Source: Streptomyces bathyalis (GTDB lineage Bacteria; Actinomycetota; Actinomycetes; Streptomycetales; Streptomycetaceae). From it: 64,000 nucleotides of DNA. Position 1 is the first letter of the stretch. Every line of letters begins with the position of its first letter. A program made the translations under genes and the position numbers. Where the stretch lies: positions 5,081,501 to 5,145,500 of the forward strand of contig NZ_CP048882.1 in NCBI RefSeq assembly GCF_015910445.1. The letters are read 5' to 3'. The notes below the pieces were generated by a model, which worked only from the letters and a program-made list of their open reading frames with translations, was not told where the DNA came from and did no database searches. Of this stretch, positions 25,316-34,021 are shown piece after piece.

Positions 25316-26281
25316 TCAGCTGCCCGTGCTGCGGTACGCCCGCAGGCCCGCACGCCAGGCCAGGCCGGCCAGGACGCAGCAGGCCGCCGCCACCGCCGGT
25401 CCCGCGAAGTCCACCCATCCCGGCAGACGCAGCGGATCGTCGCGGCCCAACAGCCGCAGTACAGGCAGCCAGTTGATGAAGGCCAGCGGGATCACGAACG
25501 TCACCCCGCGCACCATGTCCTTGGCGAAGACCGTCGGCGGGTACTGGAGCAGCGTCGCGCCGCCGTACGTGAAGGAGTTCTGCACCTCCGCGGCGTCCTG
25601 CGCGACGAACTGGAAGGCGCCGCCCACGACGAACACCGAGCCGAAGATCGCCGTTCCGCTCAGCACGGTCACCGCCAGCAGCAGCGGCGTCCACGCGCCG
25701 CCCGCCAGCTGCACACCGCTCAGCGCCCACCCCAGGACCAGCACGCTCTGGCCGATGCGGCCCAGCCGCCGCAGCGCGAACCGGTCCGCGGCGACCTGCG
25801 CCAGCGCAGGCACGGGCCGCACCAGGATCGTGTCCATCGTCCCGTCGCGCACCCGCGTGCCGATGCGGTCGAAGGACCCCAGCAGCAGGTCGGCCAGGCC
25901 GAGGGACGCCGCGGAGGTGCCGTACAGCAGGGCGACCTCGTGGAGCGTGAACCCGCCGAGGACCTCCACATGCGAGAACATGATCATGATGGCGACGAAG
26001 TCGAGCGCCGACATCGCGAAGTTGCCGACGGCCATCATCACGAACGACGCCCTGTAGGCCATCGTGGAGCGCACCCACATCACCGCGATGAAGCAGTACG
26101 CCCGCAGGCCCCAGCCCAGCCGGGCCAGGGGACCCTCGGCTTCCGGGCCGTCCGCGTCACCGGCGGGCTTCCTGGCGGGACCGCCGGTGACGTACGCACC
26201 GGCCTCGCGCGGGCCAGTGACGCCCGCATGCGGATCCGTGACGCCCGTCCGCGCACCGCCGCTCAGCGTCGGCTCAGCCAC
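25316..26281 (-). CDS. ABC-2 transporter permease (DUF990 family)
   Basis: 321-residue integral membrane protein with about six helices in the C-terminal 250 residues, after a Gly/Ala/Pro-rich arm. Motifs such as YRASFVMMAVGNF, DRIGTRVRDGTMDTILVRPV and FAKDMVRGVTFVIPLAFINW are those of the ABC-2 membrane-6 (DUF990) permeases. The GTG at 26281 overlaps the end of the upstream permease gene by 8 bp (GTGGCTGA), so the two are translationally coupled. It pairs with the next permease as a heterodimer. Confidence 0.92.
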   Translation of the reverse strand: MAEPTLSGGARTGVTDPHAGVTGPREAGAYVTGGPARKPAGDADGPEAEGPLARLGWGLRAYCFIAVMWVRSTMAYRASFVMMAVGNFAMSALDFVAIMIMFSHVEVLGGFTLHEVALLYGTSAASLGLADLLLGSFDRIGTRVRDGTMDTILVRPVPALAQVAADRFALRRLGRIGQSVLVLGWALSGVQLAGGAWTPLLLAVTVLSGTAIFGSVFVVGGAFQFVAQDAAEVQNSFTYGGATLLQYPPTVFAKDMVRGVTFVIPLAFINWLPVLRLLGRDDPLRLPGWVDFAGPAVAAACCVLAGLAWRAGLRAYRSTGS

Positions 26282-27083
26282 CCTGGACCACCACCTTCCG
26301 CGTGGCGAGCGACTGCAGCGCCCTGCCCGCCCCCAGCAGCACCACGGCCCACAGCGCCTGGAACGCGAAGGCCGACAGCACCCCTGCCCCCTCGTACTCG
26401 CCCAGCAGCACATCCACCGGGACCTGCATGGTCGCCGCCCACGGCAGCAGACGCGCCACCTCGCCGAAGGCGCCCGGGAAGACGGTCAGGGGGAGCAGCA
26501 TCCCCGAGAAGAACATGCTCATCAGCGTGCTCAGCATGTTCAGCCCCGTACCGTCGAGCAGCCAGAAGGCACTCAGCGCGAACAGGTAGCGCAGCGCGAA
26601 GCCCGTGACGATGCCGAGCGTGACCGACGCGAGGAAGGCCAGCCACGCCAACGGCGATACGGGCAGGGCCAGTTCGAAGTAGAACGCCCCGAAGACCACG
26701 GGCGCGACGCCACGGGCCAGCAGATGGAAGCCCGCCCGGCCGAGATCGGCCGCCAGCCACCACAGCTGAAGATCCGCGGGGCGGTAGAGATCGACGGCGA
26801 CGTCTCCCGTGCGGATGCGCTCCTGCAGCTCCTCCTGGAAGCCGCCGCCGATCAGCGCCGCCGCGGAGAGCATCGCCTGGCCCATCCATACGAAGGTCAG
26901 TGCCTGTGACTCGTCGTAACCGCCCAGGTGCGGCCGCTCGCTCCACAGTGCCGTGAAGGTGAAGGCGAGGATGAAGCCGAAGACGGTGTTGGTGAAGACC
27001 CCGGCCGCCGTCGCGACCCGGTACGTGGAGTATCGGCGGAAACTGCCCGCCGCCACGGCGAAATAGACGCCTCGCAGGCGCAT
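26274..27083 (-). CDS. ABC-2 transporter permease (DUF990 family)
   Basis: 269-residue permease, first gene of the three-gene ABC-2 operon. It has about six membrane helices and the conserved SFRRYSTYRVATAAGVFTN start, RIRTGDVAVDLYRPADLQ middle loop and LPLTVFPGAFGEVARLLPW near the C-terminus. It partners the overlapping downstream permease and the ATPase. The 211 bp upstream separate it from the divergent PBP gene and should carry both promoters. Confidence 0.92.
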   Translation of the reverse strand: MRLRGVYFAVAAGSFRRYSTYRVATAAGVFTNTVFGFILAFTFTALWSERPHLGGYDESQALTFVWMGQAMLSAAALIGGGFQEELQERIRTGDVAVDLYRPADLQLWWLAADLGRAGFHLLARGVAPVVFGAFYFELALPVSPLAWLAFLASVTLGIVTGFALRYLFALSAFWLLDGTGLNMLSTLMSMFFSGMLLPLTVFPGAFGEVARLLPWAATMQVPVDVLLGEYEGAGVLSAFAFQALWAVVLLGAGRALQSLATRKVVVQGG

Positions 27084-27294
27084 CCTTTTGAAGCCTTTCT
27101 CCGTCTATCCCAGTAGGGCTTCTTCGTGGCTTTCTCACGATTGGGAAACGAAGGAGCCTAGCTCACGCGGGAAGCGGGCAGCCAACGATTATTCGCGTGC
27201 ACGGTCAAGGGGCCGTGGCACGTACAGTGACGGGGCCGCGCTCGTGTACGACCGACCCCGGTGAGCTGGACGATCGAGCAGGCGCGCTTACGAG

Positions 27295-29643
27295 ATGGGC
27301 GTTATGACCGGATCGCCCGAATTCGGACGAGGGGTCCCAGAAGAGATGAGCGACGAGCCGAAAGCAACGGGGAGCGCCCGCACCAGCAGGACCGGCTTCC
27401 GCCGGTTCGTGCCGACGTGGCGCTGGGTGCTGGGCGGGTCGATGCTCGTACTCGTCCTCGCCTGCGGCGTGCTCGTGGCCGGCTACCTCCTGGTGAGCAT
27501 CCCCCCGGCGAACAAGGCCGCCGCCGCCCAGACCAACGTCTTCCTCTACTCCGACGGCTCGCAGATCGCCCGCGACGGCGAGATCAACAGGGAGAACATC
27601 AACCTCGCGCAGGTCCCCAAGAGCGTGCAGGAGGCCGTCCTGGCCGCCGAGGACCGCGAGTTCTACCAGGAATCCGCGATCGACCCCAAGGCCATGCTCC
27701 GCGCCGGCTGGAACATGGTCACCGGCGGCGGGAAGCAGTCCGGCTCGACGATCACGCAGCAGTACGTCAAGAACTACTACCTCAACCAGGACCAGACCCT
27801 CACGCGCAAGGCGAAAGAGTTCTTCATCGCGCTGAAGCTGGACAACGAGGTCAGCAAGACCGACATCCTCGAGGGCTACCTCAACACCAGCTACTTCGGC
27901 CGCAACGCATACGGCATACAGGCGGCCGCCCAGGCCTACTACGCCAAGGACGTCGACGAACTCAGCACCTCCGAGGGCGCCTACCTCGCCGCCCTCGTCA
28001 ACTCGCCCAACGCATACGACACCCAGGCGCACCCCGAGAACCGCAAACGGGCCGTCGCCCGCTGGCACTACGTGCTCGACGGCATGGTCAAGAAGAGCTG
28101 GATCACCAGGTCCGAACGGGACGCGTTCAAGTTCCCCGAGCCCGGCCGCGACAAGCCCGCGACCGGCATGTCCGGCCAGCGCGGCTACCTCGTCGAAGCC
28201 GTCAAGAACTACCTGATCAGCAACGAGATCATCGACGAGCGCCGCCTGGCGGCCGGCGGCTTCCGCATCACCACCACGCTCGACCCGAAGCGGCAGAAGG
28301 CCATGGGCAAGGCCGTCGAGAAACGGCTGATGTCCAAGCTCAAGAAGGACCGCAAGGTCGACAAGTACGTGCGCGCGGGCGGCACTTCGGTCGACCCCAA
28401 GACCGGGAAGATCGTCGCCATGTACGGCGGCATCGACTACACCAAGCAGTACGTCAACAACGCCACACGCCGCGACTACCAGGTCGGCTCCACCTTCAAG
28501 CCGTTCATCTTCACCTCGGCCCTGGAGAACAACTCCAAGACCCAGGACGGCCGCAGCATCACCGCCGGCACCATCTACGACGGCACGAACAAACGCGAAG
28601 TCATCAGCGACGGCAACGGCACCGACTACGCGCCCGAGAACGAGGACAAGAAGTCCTACGGCCAGATCCCCGTCTCCCAGGCCATGAACAAGTCGGTCAA
28701 CTCCGTCTTCGCGCAGATGGGCGTCGACGTCGGCCCCAAGAAGGTCAAGCGCACCGCCATCGACCTCGGCCTCCCCGAGAAGACCCCCAACATGCCCGAG
28801 GACGGCTCGATCGCCCTCGGCGTCGCCACCGCCTCCACCACCGACATGGCCGAGGCCTACGCCACGCTCGCCAACCACGGGAAGCGCGGCCACTACAGCC
28901 TCGTCGAGAAGGCCACGCACGGCGGCGAAGTCATCGAACTGCCCGACCGCGACGTCTCCGAACAGGTCGAGCGCAGCGCCGCCGACTCCACAACCGCAGT
29001 ACTGCGCAAGGTCGTTCAGGGCGGCACTGGCACCGCCGCCCAGAGCGCGGGACGCCCCGCGGCCGGCAAGACCGGCACCGCGGAGGAGGACAAGGCGGCC
29101 TGGTTCGCGGGCTACACCCCCGAACTCGCCACCGTCATCAGCGTGATGGGGCAGAACTCCGAGACCGGCGTCCAGAAGTCCCTCTACGGGGCCGCCGGAC
29201 TCGAACGCGTCAACGGCGGCGGCTTCCCCGCCGAGATCTGGGGCGACTACACGAAGGCCGCCCTCAAGGGGCAGCCGATCCGCGACTTCGACCTCAAGAC
29301 CGGAGGCGACGCCGACATCCCCGGTACGAAGCCCCCGGGCAGCGGCGACCCCAGCGCACCGCCCACGGGTCCCACGTCGGAGCCGCCGACCACCGGGCCC
29401 ACGACGCCGCCCACCGACCCCGGCACGCCCAGCATCCCGCCCACCGGTCCGCCCACGGACCCGGGGACGCCCCCGACGGGCGGCGAGATCGGAGGCGACA
29501 TCGACGGCCAGAACGGCGGCGACAACACGGGCACCTCGGGCGGTCCCGGCGACGGGGGCGGCTGGCAGGGCGGCAACACGACAGGACAGCCCGCATCCGC
29601 CGCCCGCATCGCGGAATCGGGCGAGGAGTGGGAAGGCGGCTGA
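27295..29643 (+). CDS. bifunctional class A penicillin-binding protein
   Basis: Peptidoglycan glycosyltransferase plus DD-transpeptidase, anchored by one helix (about residues 44-68). The GT51 domain has the catalytic Glu in AAEDREFYQE (residues 117-126) and GSTITQQYVKN (150-160). The transpeptidase has Ser399 in GSTFKPF, SVNSVF as the second motif, and Lys592-Thr-Gly in GKTGTAEED. The last ~100 residues are a Pro/Thr/Gly-rich tail. Start 27295 is uncertain: ATG codons at 27304 and 27346 are in frame and the last gives the natural MSDEP start. It stands alone downstream of a divergent promoter region. Confidence 0.93.
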   Translation: MGVMTGSPEFGRGVPEEMSDEPKATGSARTSRTGFRRFVPTWRWVLGGSMLVLVLACGVLVAGYLLVSIPPANKAAAAQTNVFLYSDGSQIARDGEINRENINLAQVPKSVQEAVLAAEDREFYQESAIDPKAMLRAGWNMVTGGGKQSGSTITQQYVKNYYLNQDQTLTRKAKEFFIALKLDNEVSKTDILEGYLNTSYFGRNAYGIQAAAQAYYAKDVDELSTSEGAYLAALVNSPNAYDTQAHPENRKRAVARWHYVLDGMVKKSWITRSERDAFKFPEPGRDKPATGMSGQRGYLVEAVKNYLISNEIIDERRLAAGGFRITTTLDPKRQKAMGKAVEKRLMSKLKKDRKVDKYVRAGGTSVDPKTGKIVAMYGGIDYTKQYVNNATRRDYQVGSTFKPFIFTSALENNSKTQDGRSITAGTIYDGTNKREVISDGNGTDYAPENEDKKSYGQIPVSQAMNKSVNSVFAQMGVDVGPKKVKRTAIDLGLPEKTPNMPEDGSIALGVATASTTDMAEAYATLANHGKRGHYSLVEKATHGGEVIELPDRDVSEQVERSAADSTTAVLRKVVQGGTGTAAQSAGRPAAGKTGTAEEDKAAWFAGYTPELATVISVMGQNSETGVQKSLYGAAGLERVNGGGFPAEIWGDYTKAALKGQPIRDFDLKTGGDADIPGTKPPGSGDPSAPPTGPTSEPPTTGPTTPPTDPGTPSIPPTGPPTDPGTPPTGGEIGGDIDGQNGGDNTGTSGGPGDGGGWQGGNTTGQPASAARIAESGEEWEGG

Positions 29644-29845
29644 CGGCGCGGGCCGGTCCGGTGAGTGCGGGGATCGCGGGTGCGCCGCGGTCGGTGCGTG
29701 CCTGTGCGTGCCGGTGCGCCCGAAGGGGCGGTCCGGTACCGGGACACGCGCAACGCTGACGGTGGAGGACGGCCCGCGCGTCAGCCTCGATCGAGGGGCC
29801 GGCGAGTGGGAGCTGCCGACGGCGGGAGGTCCTGGACCTCACCGC

Positions 29846-29981
29846 GTCACGGACAGAGCCCCGTCACGGACGGAACCCCGTCACGGACAGAGCCCCGTCA
29901 CGGACGGAACCCCGTCACGGACAGAACCCCGTCACGGACAGAACCCAGTCACAAACAGAACCGCGTCACAGATAGAGCCCC
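29846..29981. repeat. 17-bp tandem repeat, eight copies
   Basis: Eight head-to-tail 17-bp units start with GTCACGGAC. Units 1-4 alternate between an AGAGCC and a GGAACC form, giving a 34-bp higher-order period; units 6-8 are progressively diverged. The last unit contains the stop codon of the leftward groES-like gene. The array fills most of the 322-bp gap after the PBP gene; the remaining ~200 bp hold no gene I can support. Confidence 0.95.
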
Positions 29982-30361
29982 GTCGAATCGTCGGAGCCCT
30001 GAAGCCGCTCCGACGCCACCGCGTGCAGATCGCGCTCCCGGATCAGCACGTACGCCACGCCCCGCACCTCGACCTCGGCCCTGTCCTCCGGGTCGTAGAG
30101 CACGCGGTCACCGGGCTCGACCGTACGGACGTTCTGCCCGACCGCCACCACCTCGGCCCACGACAGCCGGCGGCCCATCGCCGCCGTCGCGGGAATCACG
30201 ATCCCGCCCGACGAACGCCGCTCGCCCTCCTCGATGTCCGTACGGACCAGCACACGGTCGTGCAGCATCCGGATCGGCAGCTTGTCGTGGTGCGCCATGC
30301 CCGCGCCCGCGCCGGACTTCGAGCCGGGGGCCGCATGGTCGGTAGACGTTTCGGAACTCAC
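29966..30361 (-). CDS. GroES-like co-chaperonin protein
   Basis: 131-residue protein with a Cpn10-like fold. After a short Ser/Gly-rich arm, LPIRMLHDRVLVRTD and SSGGIVIPATAA match the GroES first strand and mobile-loop end, and EPGDRVLYDPEDRAEVEV follows as in Cpn10. It lies far from groEL and probably is an accessory paralog. The GTG at 30361 has a poor ribosome site; an internal ATG at residue ~23 is an alternative. The C-terminal codons and stop lie within a diverged unit of the 17-bp array, so the repeats have grown into or out of the gene end. Confidence 0.85.
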   Translation of the reverse strand: MSSETSTDHAAPGSKSGAGAGMAHHDKLPIRMLHDRVLVRTDIEEGERRSSGGIVIPATAAMGRRLSWAEVVAVGQNVRTVEPGDRVLYDPEDRAEVEVRGVAYVLIRERDLHAVASERLQGSDDSTGLYL

Positions 30362-30383
30362 GGCTAGACCGTATCCCAGGGCC

Positions 30384-30707
30384 TCAGCGGTGACGCCGAC
30401 GAGCCGACAGTGCGAACAGCCCGCCCACGACGACCACGGCCACGACGGCCACCGGCACCACCCGCTCCAGACGCGGCGAGCCCTTCTCGTCGACGAACTT
30501 CGACCGCACGTCGGCGACCGCCCGGTTGGCCGCGACGTACGCGCGGCCCGCGGTGCGGTCCACCGCCGCGGCGGCCTTCGCCTTCGCGTCCCCCGCGATC
30601 GTCCTGGGGTGCACGCGCACGGCGATCTCATCGAGCGTCGCGGCCAGTTCACGCCGCCTGCTGATGATGTCCGCCTCGATGTCCGCGGGAGTCCTGCCTT
30701 GTGGCAC
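30384..30707 (-). CDS. DUF3618 membrane protein
   Basis: 107-residue protein of the DUF3618 family. It begins with the family motif RTPADIEADIISRRRELAATLDEIA, continues through a basic helical stretch (VHPRTIAGDAKAKAAAAVD) and ends with one C-terminal membrane helix (VPVAVVAVVVVGGLFAL). The GTG at 30707 is preferred because GGAGG lies 6 nt upstream and the family motif follows at once; an upstream ATG at 30749 is in frame but lacks support. Function is unknown. The groES-like gene follows 22 bp downstream. Confidence 0.85.
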   Translation of the reverse strand: MPQGRTPADIEADIISRRRELAATLDEIAVRVHPRTIAGDAKAKAAAAVDRTAGRAYVAANRAVADVRSKFVDEKGSPRLERVVPVAVVAVVVVGGLFALSARRRHR

Positions 30708-31034
30708 CGCGCGCCTCCGTCGATCGATCCGTCGCTCATACGTCGTCATACGCCGTTCACCCGGCCAACCACGGCCCGGTTCCCGTCAGTCGGCCGCCCC
30801 GGTACGGGCACGGTCGCGTTCGTCGCGTCCGCTGTCGTCCGCGTTCCCCGGACCGGCCACGCGAACTCGCCCCGCACGGACCGGCGACGCCGGACCGGGC
30901 AGGACCCGCGAGCCGTTGGCGGATGGCCTGACGTACAGTCTCTCAGCTCACCCCGCGCGCTGCCCCGCGGCACCCCCGGCGCGGACGCGTGCGGCTACTC
31001 TCGGGACCGACGACAGCGACACCGAGGAGCACAG
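30708..31034. other. divergent promoter region between DUF3618 and bcp
   Basis: 327 bp between the leftward DUF3618 and rightward bcp genes. I see no additional gene and no clear operator; both promoters must lie here. Confidence 0.5.
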
Positions 31035-31508
31035 ATGAGTGAGCGACTGCAGCCCGGCGACACCGCCCCCGCCTTCTCCCTGCCGGACGCGGACGGCAAG
31101 CAGGTCTCGCTCGCCGACCACAAGGGCCGCAAGGTCATCGTCTACTTCTACCCCGCGGCGATGACCCCCGGCTGCACCAAGCAGGCCTGCGACTTCACCG
31201 ACAACCTGAGCCTGCTCACCGGCGCCGGCTACGACGTCATCGGCGTCTCCCCGGACAAGCCCGAGAAGCTCGCCAAGTTCCGGGAGAAGGAGAACCTCGA
31301 GGTCACCCTCGTCGGTGACCCCTCCAAGGAAGTCATGCAGGAGTACGGCGCCTTCGGCGAGAAGAAGCTGTACGGCAAGACCGTCACGGGCGTGATCCGC
31401 TCGACGGTGATCGTCGACGCCGACGGCAAGGTGGAGCGCGCCCTCTACAACGTCAAGGCGACCGGGCACGTGGCCAAGCTGATCAAGGACCTCGAACTGG
31501 AGAAGTAG
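31035..31508 (+). CDS. bcp: thioredoxin-dependent thiol peroxidase (Bcp/PrxQ)
   Basis: Reduces hydrogen peroxide and organic peroxides using thioredoxin. The 157-residue protein has peroxidatic Cys47 in PAAMTPGCTKQACDF and a resolving Cys52 five residues on, the PrxQ arrangement. Other family points are GDTAPAFSLPDADG at the N-terminus and GVSPDKPEKLAKFREK. ATG 31035 follows CGAGGAG. It lies in the segment that carries tRNA-Leu and rdgB, as expected for the local core chromosome. Confidence 0.96.
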   Translation: MSERLQPGDTAPAFSLPDADGKQVSLADHKGRKVIVYFYPAAMTPGCTKQACDFTDNLSLLTGAGYDVIGVSPDKPEKLAKFREKENLEVTLVGDPSKEVMQEYGAFGEKKLYGKTVTGVIRSTVIVDADGKVERALYNVKATGHVAKLIKDLELEK

Positions 31509-31731
31509 GCGGCCACAGCTTGCCCTGGTCCGGTCCCTGTTTCTCGTCCTGGCCCCGCTCCCGGATCTCCTCCGGTGCGGGGCCGGTGTGCTGTGCGCTG
31601 CCGACCGGCCTGACCTGCGTCCCGGCTCGCAGATGGAACGGCGTGACCGCTTCCCGTCTCCGTCGTTGATCTGTACGAGACCACGACGAATGTTCGCGAA
31701 GTGCGGCACTGGGGCGGCAGCGCCGAAGGGG

Positions 31732-32772
31732 ATGCGGGACGGGGCGGGAGCGTTGCGGGGGACGGAGTACACACGTGAGCAGCTGGCGGAGGCGGTGGCG
31801 GCCTCCTCGAACTGGTCTGAGCTGATGCGCACGCTGGGTCTGCGTGTCAGCGGCGGCCGCCGTCGTACGTTGCAGAGGACCGTGGCCGAACTCGGCCTGG
31901 ACACCGCCCACTTCACCCGCCGCAGTCCGTGGAGCAAGTACTCGGACGAGCAGATCGCGCGGGCCGTGGCCTCATCCACGAGGCTCCGGGAGGTGGTCGC
32001 GGCCCTGGGCGCCGAGCCGTCGACCGGGACGCTGTCGCACATCCGCAGGCGCATCGCCGCAGCGGGGGTCGATGTGGGTCACTTCCCCGGCTTGAACCGG
32101 CCACGGGCCGATCTGCCCTTTTCCGAGGATGAACTGCGGGAGGCGGCCAGGTCCGTGCGGAGCCTCCGAGCCCTCGCACGGGAGCTCGGCATGCCGGACG
32201 ACGGCCGCTCACGCGCCGCGTTGCGCAGAATGCTCCATGAGGCCGGCGCGGACGTCTCGCACTTCTCCCACGCCCGCATCGCCGTTCCCGAGGCGGACCT
32301 GCGTGAAGCAGTGGCACGCAGCGCCTCCTATGCCGGAGTGCTGCGGGAACTGAGCATGACGGTGAACGAGTCGAACCGCATGAAGATCCAGCGGCATGTG
32401 GTCCGCCTCGGCCTGGACACCGTCCACTTCCGCCGGCGCACTGAACACTCGCGGCGTTCCGCTCCGGCGAGGCGGAACGCCCAGGACGTACTCCAGGTCC
32501 GCCCCGAGGGCATGCCGCGCGTGAACCATGCGCGGTTGCGCAGGGCGCTCGATGCGGCCGGGGTGCCGTACATGTGTGCCCGTTGCGACAACCCGGGCTT
32601 CTGGAACGGCCGGCCGATCACGCTGCAGATCGACCACGTCAACGGTGACTGGCGCGACAACAGACTGCAGAACCTGCGATACCTCTGCCCGAACTGCCAC
32701 GCCTGCACCGACACGTGGTGCGGGCGCAATCGCGGGCGGGGAGCGAGATCGGACGGCTCTCCGCGGCAGTAG
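31732..32772 (+). CDS. HNH nuclease-domain protein with four tandem helical repeats
   Basis: About 346 residues. Four ~55-residue repeats (from about 31768 to 32450) each read [E/D]-x-[Q/E/D]-[L/I]-x-[E/R]-A-[V/A] ... LG ... and close with G-[LVA]-D-[TV]-x-HF: LGLDTAHF, AGVDVGHF, AGADVSHF, LGLDTVHF. They look like helix-turn-helix DNA-reading units. The C-terminal part (about 32540-32750) is a zinc-supported HNH domain: MCARCDN, the LQIDHVNGDWRDNRLQNL core, and LCPNCHACT. The start is uncertain; ATG 31732 is used, TTG 31753 has a better ribosome site. It ends 13 bp before tRNA-Leu. A sequence-specific nuclease is plausible; the target is unknown. Confidence 0.85.
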   Translation: MRDGAGALRGTEYTREQLAEAVAASSNWSELMRTLGLRVSGGRRRTLQRTVAELGLDTAHFTRRSPWSKYSDEQIARAVASSTRLREVVAALGAEPSTGTLSHIRRRIAAAGVDVGHFPGLNRPRADLPFSEDELREAARSVRSLRALARELGMPDDGRSRAALRRMLHEAGADVSHFSHARIAVPEADLREAVARSASYAGVLRELSMTVNESNRMKIQRHVVRLGLDTVHFRRRTEHSRRSAPARRNAQDVLQVRPEGMPRVNHARLRRALDAAGVPYMCARCDNPGFWNGRPITLQIDHVNGDWRDNRLQNLRYLCPNCHACTDTWCGRNRGRGARSDGSPRQ

Positions 32773-32785
32773 ACTGCGCTGGCGA

Positions 32786-32867
32786 GCGCGAGTGCCGGAA
32801 TTGGTAGACGGACCGGGTTTAGGTCCCGGGGCCTTCGGGCGTGAGGGTTCGAGTCCCTCCTCGCGCA
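32786..32867 (+). tRNA. tRNA-Leu (anticodon TAG)
   Basis: A full class II cloverleaf of 82 nt: acceptor GCGCGAG pairs with CTCGCGC, the anticodon stem CCGGG/CCCGG encloses loop TTTAGGT, and a long variable arm and a GGTTCGAGTCC T-arm follow. The anticodon TAG reads the rare CUA codon. CCA is not encoded. Confidence 0.95.
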
Positions 32868-32872
32868 CGACC

Positions 32873-32900
32873 GGGCCCCACTCGGAATCGAGTGGGGCCC
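32873..32900 (+). terminator. terminator of tRNA-Leu, also facing rdgB
   Basis: A perfect 12-bp stem (32873-32884 with 32889-32900) with loop GAAT, followed by TTCGTTCT. Confidence 0.9.
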
Positions 32901-32923
32901 TTCGTTCTCCGGTACCGCTCGGC

Positions 32924-33550
32924 TCAGCGCACCAGTTCCCTGATCTCCAGCGCCAGCGCGCGGAAGGCGCGCCCGCGGTGGCTGATCGCGTTCTTCTCCT
33001 CCGGGGTGAGTTCCGCGCACGTACGGGAGTCGCCGTCCGGCTGGAGGATCGGGTCGTAGCCGAAGCCGCCGGTGCCGGAGGGGGCGTGCCGGAGGGTGCC
33101 GCGCAGCTGTCCCTCGGCGACGCGTTCGGTGCCGTCGGGGAGGGCGAGGGCTGCCGCGCAGGCGAAGTGGGCGCCGCGGTGCGGGGCGTCGATGTCGGCG
33201 ATCTGGGCGAGCAGCAGGTCGAGGTTGGCCTTGTCGTCGCCGTGCCGCCCGGCCCAGCGGGCGGAGAAGATGCCGGGGGCGCCCCCGAGGACGTCGACGC
33301 ACAGGCCGGAGTCGTCTGCGACGGCGGGGAGCCCTGTGCCCTGGGCGAGTGCGTGGGCCTTGAGCAGGGCGTTCTCGGCGAAGGTCACGCCGGTCTCTTT
33401 GACGTCGGGGATGTGGGGGTAGGCGTCGGCCCCGACGAGTTCGAGGTCTGTGCCGGCGTCGGTGAGGATGGCCTGGAGCTCGGTGACCTTGTGTGCGTTG
33501 AGGGTGGCGAGGACGAGGCGGCCGGGCTGGTGTTGGGCGCTGCTGCTCAT
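32924..33550 (-). CDS. rdgB: XTP/dITP diphosphatase (house-cleaning NTPase)
   Basis: Hydrolyses inosine and xanthosine triphosphates to keep them out of nucleic acids. The 208-residue protein contains LVLATLNAHKVTELQ, the catalytic-loop VADDSGLCVDVLGGAPGIFS, ARWAGRHGDDKAN and SGTGGFGYDPI followed by KNAISHRGRA. The ATG at 33550 is where homology starts. It is convergent with tRNA-Leu. In most actinobacteria this gene directly follows rph on the same strand; here it is 12 kb away and inverted. Confidence 0.96.
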   Translation of the reverse strand: MSSSAQHQPGRLVLATLNAHKVTELQAILTDAGTDLELVGADAYPHIPDVKETGVTFAENALLKAHALAQGTGLPAVADDSGLCVDVLGGAPGIFSARWAGRHGDDKANLDLLLAQIADIDAPHRGAHFACAAALALPDGTERVAEGQLRGTLRHAPSGTGGFGYDPILQPDGDSRTCAELTPEEKNAISHRGRAFRALALEIRELVR

Positions 33551-33668
33551 GGGGCCGATTATCCACCGGTGGGTTCCCCGGCCGCCGGGCGGCCGATGGT
33601 TTCCGGTGGGGGCTATTCTCGTACGGGCAGGATGAGTTGCGGATGACGGCCGGGAGGTGGCAGGGCGC

Positions 33669-33998
33669 GTGATCGACTCCGGTGCGGGTGCGACGGTGCG
33701 AGCTCTGCGTGTGCATCTCTCCGGGGTGGTGTTCTCCCTCGTCGCTTTCTTCCTGGCCGGGACGGGGCTGACCACCGCCCTGACGGCTGCGGCGACTTCC
33801 GCCGCGGTGCTGCTGCTGTGCCATGCGCTGGCCGGCGCGGCCGTCGGTGCGGCTGTGCCGCAGGTGGCCAGGGCCCGTGTGCGTACGGCGATCAGGGACC
33901 GTGAGCTGCGTACGGCGTTTCTGCCGCAGTGTGATCCGGATGCCGACGGGCGTCCGCGTCCGCGAGCACCGGGCCGTCGCCTCGCGACGGCCGTGTAG
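33669..33998 (+). CDS. DUF6412-type small membrane protein
   Basis: 109-residue membrane protein with two hydrophobic helices (near residues 15-35 and 38-65), followed by the conserved ARVRTAIRDRELRTAFLPQCDPDADGRPRPRAPG tail pieces that I recall from DUF6412 proteins next to yidC-like genes in streptomycetes. GTG 33669 follows GGGAGG by 11 nt; a GTG at 33657 is also possible. It lies directly upstream of the YidC-like gene, and the pair probably acts together at the membrane. A 15-bp tandem repeat separates them. Confidence 0.75.
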   Translation: MIDSGAGATVRALRVHLSGVVFSLVAFFLAGTGLTTALTAAATSAAVLLLCHALAGAAVGAAVPQVARARVRTAIRDRELRTAFLPQCDPDADGRPRPRAPGRRLATAV

Positions 33999-34021
33999 CG
34001 CTCGCTCCGCTCCACCTGCGT

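Noticed and set aside
27205..28920. 571-codon minus-strand frame across the PBP gene
   Set aside because: No motifs, Val/Gly/Leu-rich antisense composition; the PBP on the plus strand has all catalytic residues.
29846..29981. CRISPR array at the 17-bp repeats
   Set aside because: Units are directly adjacent with no spacers, and no cas gene is near.
30353..30368. Possible dre near CGGCTAGACCGT upstream of the groES-like gene
   Set aside because: Only about 9 of 16 consensus positions match and the left GGT half is missing.
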